From Caldilineaceae bacterium (lineage in GTDB: Bacteria > Chloroflexota > Anaerolineae > Caldilineales > Caldilineaceae), in the NCBI GenBank assembly GCA_020634815.1, contig JACKBA010000055.1, positions 1 through 28,649 of the forward strand: DNA of 28,649 nt. The letters are read 5' to 3'. Positions 7,773 to 15,752 of the stretch are shown here, piece after piece. The notes beneath the pieces were generated by a model, which did no database searches, was not told the DNA's origin, and was given only the letters and a program-made list of their open reading frames with translations. Position numbers and translations under genes: made by a program. Position 1 is the stretch's first letter; the number at the start of each line of letters is the position of its first letter.

Positions 7773-7973
7773 ATGAAACTCGGCGACACCGTACGAGCAA
7801 GTTATCCGTATGCGGGCGTGCCTGCCTGCCCAGGCACCATCGTCAAGGAACTCGTGCTGGGCAACAAGTTGACGCAATACCTGGTTAGCTTCGAAGTGCG
7901 TCCCAAGGTCTACAAAGAGTTCTACCTGACTGCACGTGAACTGACTTCATTGGAAGCTAAGAATAGGAGTTAG
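7773..7973 (+). CDS. 66-aa small protein, possibly a small beta-barrel domain
   Basis: ATG 7773 is preceded by an excellent Shine-Dalgarno (AGAGGAGGAG). The 66-aa product starts MKLGDTVRASYPYAGVPACPG and continues with TIVKEL, QYLVSFEVRP and VYKEFYLTARELTSLE. The alternation of short beta strands after 'GDTVRA' and the 'GTIV' turn suggest a KOW- or SH3-like barrel, but this is a visual guess, not a family match. It has no signal peptide or membrane segment and one cysteine. It stands alone between the dehydrogenase and threonine synthase, behind its own promoter and long leader, so it is probably transcribed on its own. Confidence 0.7.
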   Translation: MKLGDTVRASYPYAGVPACPGTIVKELVLGNKLTQYLVSFEVRPKVYKEFYLTARELTSLEAKNRS

Positions 7974-7976
7974 TCG

Positions 7977-8060
7977 CTGGCGGAGCCCGCCTGCCAGTAA
8001 CCAGGCGCGGCTTTGGCTCACGACGGGCAATTGCTGGCGGAGTGCCCCCGACACTCCCGC
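7977..8060 (+). terminator. Two GC-rich hairpins after the 66-aa gene
   Basis: CTGGC (7977-7981) can pair with GCCAG (7993-7997), and GCGGAGTG (8037-8044) with CACTCC plus CGC (8052-8060, one bulge). Neither is followed by a T-run. They are the only candidates for ending transcription before the threonine synthase promoter. Confidence 0.25.
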
Positions 8061-8097
8061 TGCCCGATCCCCATGTGAACGCAACTTGTCCCCATCT

Positions 8098-8126
8098 TTG
8101 ACGCAACGATCGCCACGACCTATACT
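8098..8126 (+). promoter_or_regulatory. Sigma-70 promoter of the threonine synthase-phosphofructokinase operon
   Basis: TTGACG (8098-8103) and TATACT (8121-8126) are spaced exactly 17 bp. The predicted start near 8133 gives a leader of about 70 bases. This opens with a small hairpin (TGCGCTT 8135-8141, AAGCGCA 8146-8152), which may protect the 5' end. No attenuator or riboswitch is visible. Confidence 0.65.
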
Positions 8127-8203
8127 GCCCGCAATGCGCTTGTGCAAGCGCAGACCATCCTTCCTGTCTCGACATCAACTCGACATACAACGGAGCGTGC
8201 AGC

Positions 8204-9382
8204 ATGACCCGGACCAGTTCCACCCTGACCCACCTTGAATGCGGTAATTGCGGCAAGAGCTATGACGCCAATCAACTGCTCAACCTGTGTGGCGACTGCG
8301 GCAAACCCCTGCTGGCGCGCTACGACCTGGGCGCGGCCGCGCTGACGCTGACGAAGGATGCGCTCAAGCGACGCGAGGCGAGCCTGTGGCGTTACGAAGA
8401 GGTGCTGCCTGTGCAGAATGAGTGGGCGCAACTTCGTCTGGGTGAAGGCTGGACGCCGCTGCACCACGCAAAGCGACTGGGCGAGTCCATCGGCTGTCCC
8501 AACACCTACATCAAGGATGAGGGGCTGAACGTCACGGCCTCGTTCAAGGCGCGCGGGCTGGTCATGGCCGTCAGCCGTGCCTACGAGCTGGGCGCCAAGG
8601 AGCTGGCAATCCCCAGCGCCGGCAACGCCGCCTGCGCCATGAGCGCGTATGCCGCGCTGGCCGGTCTGCCCGCGCACATCTACATGCCCAAGGATGTTCC
8701 CAGCCTCTTCCAGGTCGAATGCCGCGAACTGGGCGCCAACGTGACGCTGGTTGACGGGCTGATCAACGATTGCGGCGTCAAGGTGCGTGAGGGTGTGGCC
8801 GCGCACGGCTGGTTCGACGTGAGCACGCTCAAGGAGCCCTACCGCATCGAAGGCAAGAAGACCATGGGCTACGAACTGGCCGAGCAACTCGACTGGGAAC
8901 TGCCTGATGTCATCATCTACCCCACGGGCGGCGGCACGGGCATGGTCGGCATGTGGAAGGCCTTCGACGAGATGGAGCGCATGGGGCTCATCGGCTCCAA
9001 ACGGCCGCGCATGGTGACGGTGCAGAGCACGGGTTGCGCGCCCATCGTGCGTGCCTTCGACGAGGGCGTGGAGCATGCCGAACTGTGGCAGGGCGCCAAG
9101 ACCGTGGCCGATGGTCTGCGCGTGCCCATCGCCATCGGCGACTTTCTCATCCTGCGCGCCATCCGCCAGAGCGGCGGCACCGCACTGGCCATCCCCGACG
9201 AGGAGATGCTGCACTACGCCCGCGTCATGGGCAGCAAGAGCGGCGTCTTCCCGGCGCCGGAAGGGGCCGCCACGCTCGCCGCGCAGATCCACCTGCTGGA
9301 GCAAGGCTGGATCAAGTCCGACGAGCGCGTCGTGCTTTTCAACACCGGCAGCGGTCTCAAGTACGCGCATCTGTGGGCATGA
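8204..9382 (+). CDS. thrC: Threonine synthase
   Basis: A 392-aa PLP enzyme converting O-phosphohomoserine and water to threonine and phosphate, the last step of threonine synthesis, in the cytoplasm. The N-terminus carries a zinc-ribbon pair (LECGNCGK and LCGDCGKPL), common in this group of threonine synthases. The PLP lysine is in NVTASFKARG (about residue 112). The phosphate-binding and substrate loops SAGNAACAMSAY, YPTGGGTGMVGMWKAFDEM and LFNTGSGLKY are all present. Length and ends fit the family. ATG 8204 is preceded by GGAG at 8192-8195 and a strong promoter at 8098-8126. The stop codon TGA overlaps the start of the phosphofructokinase gene as ATGA, so the two are translationally coupled. 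Related PLP enzymes such as diaminopropionate ammonia-lyase lack the zinc ribbon, so the assignment is firm. Confidence 0.93.
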   Translation: MTRTSSTLTHLECGNCGKSYDANQLLNLCGDCGKPLLARYDLGAAALTLTKDALKRREASLWRYEEVLPVQNEWAQLRLGEGWTPLHHAKRLGESIGCPNTYIKDEGLNVTASFKARGLVMAVSRAYELGAKELAIPSAGNAACAMSAYAALAGLPAHIYMPKDVPSLFQVECRELGANVTLVDGLINDCGVKVREGVAAHGWFDVSTLKEPYRIEGKKTMGYELAEQLDWELPDVIIYPTGGGTGMVGMWKAFDEMERMGLIGSKRPRMVTVQSTGCAPIVRAFDEGVEHAELWQGAKTVADGLRVPIAIGDFLILRAIRQSGGTALAIPDEEMLHYARVMGSKSGVFPAPEGAATLAAQIHLLEQGWIKSDERVVLFNTGSGLKYAHLWA

Positions 9383-10551
9383 ACGCGCTCATCGCCCAGT
9401 GCGGCGGGCCGACGGCCGTCCTCAATACCACGCTTGCCGCCATCGTGGCGGCCTTGCACGCTGACGGCCGCATCGCCACGATCTTCGGCAGCCGTTTCGG
9501 CATGCAAGGATTGGTGCGCGGCGACTGGGCGGACCTCACCGGCCTCACGGACCAGGAGCTGGCGCGGCTGGCCGAACAGCCGGGCGCGGCGCTGGGCAGC
9601 AGCCGCTACCGCCCCCACGACGACGAGATGCCGGCGATCGTCGAACTCCTGCGTGACCGCAGCGTGGGCGTGCTCTTTCTCATCGGCGGCAACGGCACCA
9701 TGGCCGCGGCAGCGCGCATCGACGCACTGGCCGCCGAGCGGGGCGTTGCATGCCAGGTGATCGGCATCCCCAAGACCATCGATAACGATCTGGCCGGCAC
9801 CGAGGTGACGCCGGGCTACGGCAGCGCGGCGCGCTATGTGGCGCAGACGACGCGCGAGGTTGGGCTCGACCTGCGTTCCATGCGCGGCTTCGAGCAGGTG
9901 GCGGTGCTGGAGATCATGGGGCGGCACGCCGGCTGGCTGGCCGCGGCGGCGGCGCTGGCGCGTGGCTGGCCGGGTGATCTGCCGCATCTGATCCTGTTGC
10001 CCGAAACGCCGATCGACGTGGCGCGCGTGCTGGCGGCCATCGAGGAGCGCTTTCGGGCCGATGGCGTCTGCCTGGTCGTGGCGTCGGAGGGGGTGCGCGA
10101 TCTAGCCGGCGCGTACCTGGCCGAGTTGCAGGGCAGCGCAGCGAGCGATGCATCGGGACAGCGGATCTTCAGCCTGGCCTCCGGCGCCGCGGCGTACCTG
10201 GCGGAGCGGGTCACGGAGGAGCTTGGGTTGCGCTGCCGGCCCATCCGCCCCTCGACGATCCAGCGGGCCAGCGCCGCGCTGGCTAGCCCGGCCGACCGGC
10301 TGCTGGCGCGGCAGGTGGGCGAAGCGGCGGTCGATGCCTGGCAGCGCGGCCTCTCCGGCGTGATGATGAGCGTTCGGCGCCGTCCCATCGGGTGGGCGAT
10401 TGGGTCGGAACCGCTGGCTGCGGCCCAACAGGGCGAGCGTCACCTGCCCGCGCGTTTCTGCAACGCCGCAACTTTCGACGTGACGCCCGCGTTCCTCGAC
10501 TATGCGCTGCCGTTGGTGGAGCCGCTGCCGCCGGCGCCGGTCCTACTCTGA
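9379..10551 (+). CDS. 6-phosphofructokinase, pyrophosphate-type subfamily with mixed donor signature
   Basis: A 390-aa glycolytic enzyme phosphorylating fructose 6-phosphate to the 1,6-bisphosphate. It opens MNALIAQCGGPTAVLNTTLA, the QSGGPTAVIN start of pyrophosphate-dependent enzymes. The core has GGNGTMAAAARI at the phosphoryl-donor loop, the catalytic GIPKTIDNDL, then TEVTPGYGSAARYVAQ and LEIMGRHAGWLAAAAALARG. Lys in PKTIDND is typical of the pyrophosphate group. The loop residue after GGN is Gly rather than the Asp usual in pyrophosphate enzymes, a feature linked to ATP use, so the donor is undecided. The ATG at 9379 overlaps the thrC stop (ATGA); a longer upstream frame inside thrC is not used. 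The pairing with threonine synthase is not a known pathway link. The gene is followed by the 49-bp repeat array, with no clear terminator. Confidence 0.9.
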   Translation: MNALIAQCGGPTAVLNTTLAAIVAALHADGRIATIFGSRFGMQGLVRGDWADLTGLTDQELARLAEQPGAALGSSRYRPHDDEMPAIVELLRDRSVGVLFLIGGNGTMAAAARIDALAAERGVACQVIGIPKTIDNDLAGTEVTPGYGSAARYVAQTTREVGLDLRSMRGFEQVAVLEIMGRHAGWLAAAAALARGWPGDLPHLILLPETPIDVARVLAAIEERFRADGVCLVVASEGVRDLAGAYLAELQGSAASDASGQRIFSLASGAAAYLAERVTEELGLRCRPIRPSTIQRASAALASPADRLLARQVGEAAVDAWQRGLSGVMMSVRRRPIGWAIGSEPLAAAQQGERHLPARFCNAATFDVTPAFLDYALPLVEPLPPAPVLL

Positions 10552-10590
10552 AGAAGCGTATCAGTAGTTCGCGATTTGTAGTGACGGCTT

Positions 10591-11025
10591 CAGCCGTTCC
10601 AGAGAAAATCGACGACTGAAGTCGTTACTACGGCGAAAACAGCCGTTCCAGAGAAAATCGACGACTGAAGTCGTTACTACGGCGAAAACAGCCGTTCCAG
10701 AGAAAATCGACGACTGAAGTCGTTACTACGGCGAAAACAGCCGTTCCAGAGAAAATCGACGACTGAAGTCGTTACTACGGCGAAAACAGCCGTTCCAGAG
10801 AAAATCGACGACTGAAGTCGTTACTACGGCGAAAACAGCCGTTCCAGAGAAAATCGACGACTGAAGTCGTTACTACGGCGAAAACAGCCGTTCCAGAGAA
10901 AATCGACGACTGAAGTCGTTACTACGGCGAAAACAGCCGTTCCAGAGAAAATCGACGACTGAAGTCGTTACTACGGCGAAAACAGCCGTTCCAGAGAAAA
11001 TCGACGACTGAAGTCGTTACTACGG
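10591..11025. repeat. Tandem array of nine 49-bp units
   Basis: Units begin at 10591, 10640, 10689, 10738, 10787, 10836, 10885, 10934 and 10983; the last is cut to 43 bases. By eye they are identical. Each contains the near-palindrome AACGACT-TC-AGTCGTT (read on the minus strand). The segment 10578-10598 (GTAGTGACGGCTTCAGCCG...) is an inverted, diverged copy of the unit's right half, so the founding element looks like a short mobile palindromic repeat with ~21-base inverted ends that then expanded. There are no variable spacers, so it is not a CRISPR. The 49-base period is not a multiple of three, so it is not coding. Confidence 0.95.
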
Positions 11026-11075
11026 ATGGAATCGTGAACTGCTGAGTTTCTGTCGTGACGTGGCGGCAAGAAACA

Positions 11076-11101
11076 CGACGGGGGCGATTGAGCCCCCGTC
11101 G
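11076..11101 (-). terminator. Intrinsic terminator of the 1479-aa secreted protein gene
   Basis: On the minus strand, CGACGGGGGC pairs with GCCCCCGTCG around a 6-base loop (arms 11092-11101 and 11076-11085) and is followed by TGTTTCTTG. It starts 50 bases after the stop codon of the giant-protein gene. The stem and partial T-tract make it a good candidate. Confidence 0.7.
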
Positions 11102-11150
11102 CTGTATTCTTGTGCCGAAGTTTGTCACGGTGGGGAGGCTGCGCCCTGCA

Positions 11151-14100
11151 CTACTGCCGCGCAATCGCCGGCAGGAAGAGCGTGGCTTGCGGTGCCGGCG
11201 GGGGCGTGACGGTTTCGCCCTTGACGATGCAGGCCGAGAACTCCGACGTGCTGCCGTAGACCTGCCCGCCGGCCGGCGCGGAGAGCAGCCGCGTGGCCGT
11301 GGCGGTCAGCGCCGCCCCATCCGGCACGCCGGCCACGTTCTGGCTAAATTGAACGTTGCCGCTGCTGTTGGTCATGAGCGTGATGGTGTCGAGCAGGCGC
11401 TCGCCTTCGCCGTAGCCGCTGGTATCGCAGGCGTCACCGGCAAAGAACTCGATGCGATAGAGCGCGCTGGCGGCGGAGTTCAAGGTGGCGGTGATCGTTG
11501 CGGCGCCGGCGGCCGATGCCAGCACGGGGAAGTTTTGCAAGTCGTTGCCGCCGCTGTCCAGGTCGCCGCTGTCGTTGGCGGTGACGCCCAGGATGCCGTC
11601 CGCCCCGACGAGGTCGATGCCGAGCTGCGTGTTGCTGTAGATGGCGTTGGCCGTGATGCGGTTGTTGGCGCAGCAGAAGACGGTGATGCCGTTGCGGCCG
11701 CTGTGTGCGATGACATTTCCGGCACTCGCATCGTCGCCGCCGACGAGGTTGCTGGCGACGTCATTGACCGTGGTGCCGGCTGCCGTGACGGGCGCGTCCC
11801 CCAAACGTATCCCGTCGCGCCCGTTGGCCAGCGGTGTGACGCCATCCGCCTGCACGCCGATGTAGTTGCCCTGGATGTGGTTGTAGAGGCTGTCCTGCCC
11901 GGACGCGCCCGGCTCCACGGCGATGCCGTCCAGCGTGTTGCCGGCGATAAGATTGCGCGTAGCGATGCTTGTACCCCCGATCTGGTTGCTGCTGCCGCGC
12001 ACGCGCAGCCCCGTGCCGTTGGGCAGGGCCGCCGTGCCGGCCGCGTTGGCGCCCAGATAGGAGCACTCGACGCGGTTGTCGCTGCCGGCGATGTGGATGC
12101 CGGCGCCGTCAAAGCCGCCGATCACGAGCCCCCGCACCGTGCTGCCGTCGCCGGCCAGGTGCAGCCCGTCGGCGCCGCTGCCGGCGCTGCTGCCGGCCAG
12201 CACGACATGCAGCGTTGGCGGCCACGTCTTGCACGTGGCGCCGGGCGCGCTCAGACCGTCGACGACCACGGGGACGGAGATGGCGGGCAGCGGGCCGGCC
12301 GGCACAATGGCGTGAGGCAGCGCGTCGCCGAAATTGAAGCGGATGCTCTGCACGCTGCTCGTGACCGTGCCATTGGCCTGGATGATCGCCTCGCGCAGCG
12401 TGCAGTGGTTGATCGTACAGCGGCCGTCGTCGCTGTCGCCATCGTCGTTGACGACAAGCGGCGCCGTCTGCAAGGTGTCGCCGTCCAGTGGTTCGACGGC
12501 GCCGCGGTCGCAGTCGGCCGGCGGCACACCATTGCCCTCCTGCGGCCGCGTTCGATTCTCCTGGTCGACGACAACCGCGCACTGGGCGGCCGGGATGCTG
12601 TCCACGGCCGGGCTGTTGTAGGCGGGGATGTGGACGAGCACGTGCGGGCCGGTGACGGGGTCCTGGCCGAAACCGAGCGGACCAAGCAGCGGATCGGTGC
12701 TGGTGAGATCGGTGGCATCGTTCAGCCCGCACGTATCCGCACGTTCCAGGTTATGGCCGGCGGAGAGGATGGCGCCCGGGTTGCCGCCGTCGAGCGAGCA
12801 GGGGACGGGATCGTCGAGGATCGTGGCGGCAACGGCCATCGTGCCCGCGGCGGGGAAGAGACCGCCGCCCGTGCTGCTCCCGGCCGCCACGGTGTTGCTG
12901 TGAAAGGTGCTGTAGCGAATGGTGGCCGCGGGTGTCGTGGCGCCACTCTGTGTCTGGAAGATGGCGCCGCCGCCCTGGGTGCCGCTCGTCGCGGTCGCCT
13001 GGTTGCCGGAGAAGGTGCTGTTCTCCACGAAGAGACGCCCGCCGTCGTTGGCGATCGCGCCGCCGGCCGGGGCGCGGTTGCCGGCCAGCGTACTCTGGGT
13101 GATGGTCAGCCACGCGCCTGGCTCGACGCGCACCGCTCCGCCTGCCGTTGCCGCACTGCCGCCGGTGAGTTTCAGGCTGTGTAGCGTCAGCCCGGCGCCC
13201 CCTTGCACGGTGAAGTGGCGATTGGCGTCGCCGCCGGAGAGCGTCACATCGTAGCCGGTGGCGCTGATGACGGTCGTGCGCGTGATGGTGATGTCGGGGA
13301 CAACGATGACGCCGTCGCAGGCAACGGTGACGTATCCGCCGCCGGCCAGCCTGGCCAGCAGCTCGGTCGCGCTGCTGCAATCGCTGACGACACCGCCGCC
13401 AGGTGGCGGATCGACGGGAGGCGGGTCACCGCCGCCATTGCCGGGACCGGTCGTGAAGATGCCACTGGCCGCAATCATCAGATCGTGGCGCCAGGCGTCG
13501 TAGAAAGCGATGCCGAGCGCGCCGGAGGGGGCAACGGCAATGGTGGTCTTGGCGAAGATTGGGCCGACGGCGGCCACCGTCTGTGTAACCCAGCCGCTGC
13601 CGGTGCGCTGGGCAACGTTTAGGTTCTGGGCAGTCTTGTCGTAGTAACTAATGGAGACGGTGCCGGTCATGTCGACGGTGATGGCGTTGTAGTACCCGCT
13701 ATCGAACGCGGCGTCCACGGTTTCGCTGATCCACGTGCTGCCCTGGCGCGTGGCGTAGTGCAGGTTTCGTGCGACCGGATCCTGGTAGGCGATGTGCGGC
13801 ACGTCGGCGCCATCCAGCACGAAGTCGATGTGCGCAGGCGGCAGCGTGGAGGTGACGATGCCGGTCTTGACCCATGACGCGCCGTTCCACGTGGCCAGGC
13901 GCACCGTGTTCCCCCAGCAGTAGGCGACGTAGGGCTGATCCGCGCTGGAGAGGGCGAGTGATGTGTAGCCGCAGCCGTTGAATGTCTCGATGTTCTGTGT
14001 CTGCCACGACGCGGCGACGCGCTTCGCATAGCTGATGTAGCCGGGCTGGGTCACGCCGGCATAGGCAGCGTGCGGCGCGCCGTCGCTGTCCAGCGCCAGC

Positions 14101-15590
14101 GATGTGTGGGCGCCGGTCAGGCCGCTCTGTTGATCGCCGGCAACCGTGGTGCTGATCCAGGCGCCGCCCGTCAGTTCGATGAAGCGCAGGCCGCCGTAAT
14201 TGCCGCCATAGTAGGTGGCGCGCGGTTCGCCGGTAGCGGTGGTGCGCAGCGACGGGTAGTCGCCGGCAAAGCCGGTCATGCGCAGGTCGATCGTCGGGGT
14301 GAGCCAGCCGCCGGCGGATTGCACGGCATAGCGCAGCGAGCGCCCGGTGTAGTCGACCTTGTAGGCGATGTGGGCGACGCCGCTGGCGTCGATGGCCAGC
14401 GACGAGCGGCTGCCGGGGTCTTCGCGGTGGTCGATGGTCAGCGGCTGCCACGCGCCCTGAACCTTGCGCGCGTAGCGCAGGTCGCCGTAGTAGAAGCTGT
14501 TGTAGCCATAGGTGATGTGGGCCGCGCCCTGGCTGTCGATGGCCAGCGAGGAGAACGCGCCGGAGTTGACGGTCGTGTCGACCTGCTCGAACTGCCAGCC
14601 CAGCGACGGGTCGGTGTAGGCATGGCGCGCCTGGCTGGTGCCCTGGTAGGCGACGTGAAGCTGGCCGCTGCCGTCGATGGCTAGCGAGGGCCAAGCGCCA
14701 TTGTTGACGTCGCCGGGCGGCGTGACCGCGACGTCATTCCACGTGCCGCCGCTGTCGCGGCGGACAACATGCAGCACGCCATTCTGGGCATTCTGGAAGG
14801 CGATGACGGGCAGGTCGGCGCTGTCGAGTGCAAGCGATGTGTAGAGCAGCGAGACGGCTTCGCTCTTGGCGCTGAGCAGTTGCCAGGAGGTGCCGTCGAA
14901 TGCGGCATAGCGCACGATGTAGGGTGTACCCGAGCCGTTGACATATTGGATGTAGCTGATGTGCGGGCGGTTGGTGGAGTCGATGGCGATCGACGAGAAC
15001 ATGCCGGCGGCCGACGCGCTGTCGACGGTTTGGGTCGACCAGGTGGCGCCGTTCCAGAGGGCGTAGCGCAGGTCGTCGTTGGTGTCGTCAAAGTAGCTCA
15101 CGTGCAGCCGGCCCAGGGCGTCGAACGCAGCGGATGCGTGCGTACCGACATTGCCGGTAGCGTCGACGGTGGCGATCTGCCAGGCGCCGCTCTGGCGGAT
15201 GGCGACCTTGAGATCGGCGTTCCTGGCGTCGTAGTATGCGATGGCGATCGTGTCGCCGTCGATGGCCATGGAGGCGTAGGAGCCGACGCCGGGCGCCGAG
15301 TCTACGGTCTCGCGCTGCCAGCCGGCGCCCAGGTCGAACATATGATAGAGAGCGTCACCGCCGTAGGCCAGATGCGGATGATCGGCGCTGTCCAGGCGGA
15401 GGCTGCGGTCGGTCATGTTCTCGAAGTAGCGGGGGCAGTCGACGCACTCGACGCTCCAGCCCGGCGGGAGATCCGGCGCGGTGGGCGTCGCCATGCCGGC
15501 CGCGGAGAGCACCGGCGCAAAGAGCACGGCCCAGAACATAACGAGGCCGGCGATCCAGAGGAGTTGATAAGGACCTGGCTTGCGTTGCAT
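11151..15590 (-). CDS. Giant secreted repeat and beta-helix protein (1479 aa)
   Basis: ATG at 15588-15590 follows AAAGGAG; the protein begins with a signal peptide (LLWIAGLVMFWAVLFAPVLS). Residues ~60-715 consist of many ~50-residue repeats with the pattern SLAIDS.G.PHI.Y....DLRYA...G..W...TVD, a beta-propeller-like arrangement. A Pro/Gly linker (DPPPVDPPPGGG, about 723) leads to a right-handed parallel beta-helix of the choice-of-anchor Q type (~735-1040, e.g. GGAIANDGGRLFVENSTFSG). A second beta-helix starts at the CTLREAIIQAN motif (~1062), with GNYIG and NRI repeats. Next comes a Cys-containing module with YRIEFFAGDACDTSGYGEGE and TSEFSACIV, common in Chloroflexota and Cyanobacteria. The last residues ATLFLPAIARQ form the hydrophobic tag seen in other exported proteins here. 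No catalytic motif is visible. A surface or adhesive role is inferred from architecture. Confidence 0.9.
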   Translation of the reverse strand: MQRKPGPYQLLWIAGLVMFWAVLFAPVLSAAGMATPTAPDLPPGWSVECVDCPRYFENMTDRSLRLDSADHPHLAYGGDALYHMFDLGAGWQRETVDSAPGVGSYASMAIDGDTIAIAYYDARNADLKVAIRQSGAWQIATVDATGNVGTHASAAFDALGRLHVSYFDDTNDDLRYALWNGATWSTQTVDSASAAGMFSSIAIDSTNRPHISYIQYVNGSGTPYIVRYAAFDGTSWQLLSAKSEAVSLLYTSLALDSADLPVIAFQNAQNGVLHVVRRDSGGTWNDVAVTPPGDVNNGAWPSLAIDGSGQLHVAYQGTSQARHAYTDPSLGWQFEQVDTTVNSGAFSSLAIDSQGAAHITYGYNSFYYGDLRYARKVQGAWQPLTIDHREDPGSRSSLAIDASGVAHIAYKVDYTGRSLRYAVQSAGGWLTPTIDLRMTGFAGDYPSLRTTATGEPRATYYGGNYGGLRFIELTGGAWISTTVAGDQQSGLTGAHTSLALDSDGAPHAAYAGVTQPGYISYAKRVAASWQTQNIETFNGCGYTSLALSSADQPYVAYCWGNTVRLATWNGASWVKTGIVTSTLPPAHIDFVLDGADVPHIAYQDPVARNLHYATRQGSTWISETVDAAFDSGYYNAITVDMTGTVSISYYDKTAQNLNVAQRTGSGWVTQTVAAVGPIFAKTTIAVAPSGALGIAFYDAWRHDLMIAASGIFTTGPGNGGGDPPPVDPPPGGGVVSDCSSATELLARLAGGGYVTVACDGVIVVPDITITRTTVISATGYDVTLSGGDANRHFTVQGGAGLTLHSLKLTGGSAATAGGAVRVEPGAWLTITQSTLAGNRAPAGGAIANDGGRLFVENSTFSGNQATATSGTQGGGAIFQTQSGATTPAATIRYSTFHSNTVAAGSSTGGGLFPAAGTMAVAATILDDPVPCSLDGGNPGAILSAGHNLERADTCGLNDATDLTSTDPLLGPLGFGQDPVTGPHVLVHIPAYNSPAVDSIPAAQCAVVVDQENRTRPQEGNGVPPADCDRGAVEPLDGDTLQTAPLVVNDDGDSDDGRCTINHCTLREAIIQANGTVTSSVQSIRFNFGDALPHAIVPAGPLPAISVPVVVDGLSAPGATCKTWPPTLHVVLAGSSAGSGADGLHLAGDGSTVRGLVIGGFDGAGIHIAGSDNRVECSYLGANAAGTAALPNGTGLRVRGSSNQIGGTSIATRNLIAGNTLDGIAVEPGASGQDSLYNHIQGNYIGVQADGVTPLANGRDGIRLGDAPVTAAGTTVNDVASNLVGGDDASAGNVIAHSGRNGITVFCCANNRITANAIYSNTQLGIDLVGADGILGVTANDSGDLDSGGNDLQNFPVLASAAGAATITATLNSAASALYRIEFFAGDACDTSGYGEGERLLDTITLMTNSSGNVQFSQNVAGVPDGAALTATATRLLSAPAGGQVYGSTSEFSACIVKGETVTPPPAPQATLFLPAIARQ

Positions 15591-15636
15591 GGTGAATCTC
15601 CTTTTGCGGACGGCCATAGGGGGCAGGGTCCCGAGG

Positions 15637-15672
15637 GAGCGGGTCGAGGTGTGGGATCTCCTCGACCCGCTC
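15637..15672 (-). promoter_or_regulatory. 13-bp perfect hairpin upstream of the 1479-aa gene
   Basis: GAGCGGGTCGAGG (15637-15649) and CCTCGACCCGCTC (15660-15672) form perfect arms around a 10-base loop, about 47 bases before the start codon of the 1479-aa gene. It may be a second read-through terminator for the upstream 1605-aa gene or a leader structure. There is no T-run. Confidence 0.4.
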
Positions 15673-15702
15673 GGTACAACTGTGTTCGGTGCGCTGGCAA
15701 GG

Positions 15703-15746
15703 CCGCACGCCGGGACCGCTGAAGCAGAGTCGGCCCCGGCGTGCGG
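15703..15746 (-). terminator. Hairpin just after the 1605-aa gene
   Basis: CCGCACGCCGGG (15703-15714) pairs with CCCGGCGTGCGG (15735-15746), with three further pairs inside (15716-15718 with 15731-15733). It begins 7 bases past the stop codon on the minus strand. The T-tract is missing, so termination is likely but not certain. Confidence 0.5.
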
Positions 15747-15752
15747 TCATAT

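Larger units (their letters stand above)
10552..11150. other. 599-bp intergenic region between convergent genes, mostly repeat array
   Basis: Between the convergent phosphofructokinase and giant-protein genes there is no plausible coding sequence. The region holds a 21-base inverted partner of the repeat (10578-10598), the nine-unit array (10591-11025), a 20-base segment (11034-11053) that recurs at 28420-28439 with one mismatch, and the terminator of the minus-strand gene (11076-11101). Confidence 0.8.

Noticed and set aside
8120..9370. 416-codon open frame on the minus strand
   Set aside because: It lies opposite threonine synthase, which has clear catalytic motifs, a promoter and a ribosome site; the complementary frame has none.
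8953..9378. N-terminal extension of the phosphofructokinase
   Set aside because: The frame runs back inside thrC, but family members start at the MNALIAQCGGP segment, which coincides with the ATGA overlap.
10591..11025. CRISPR array
   Set aside because: The regular 49-base period has no unique spacers; every unit is the same throughout, and no cas gene is nearby.
11055..13184. 709-codon open frame on the plus strand
   Set aside because: It is the complement of the 1479-aa secreted protein gene. Its Arg/Gly/Val-rich composition is an artefact of GC-rich DNA, and it has no ribosome site.
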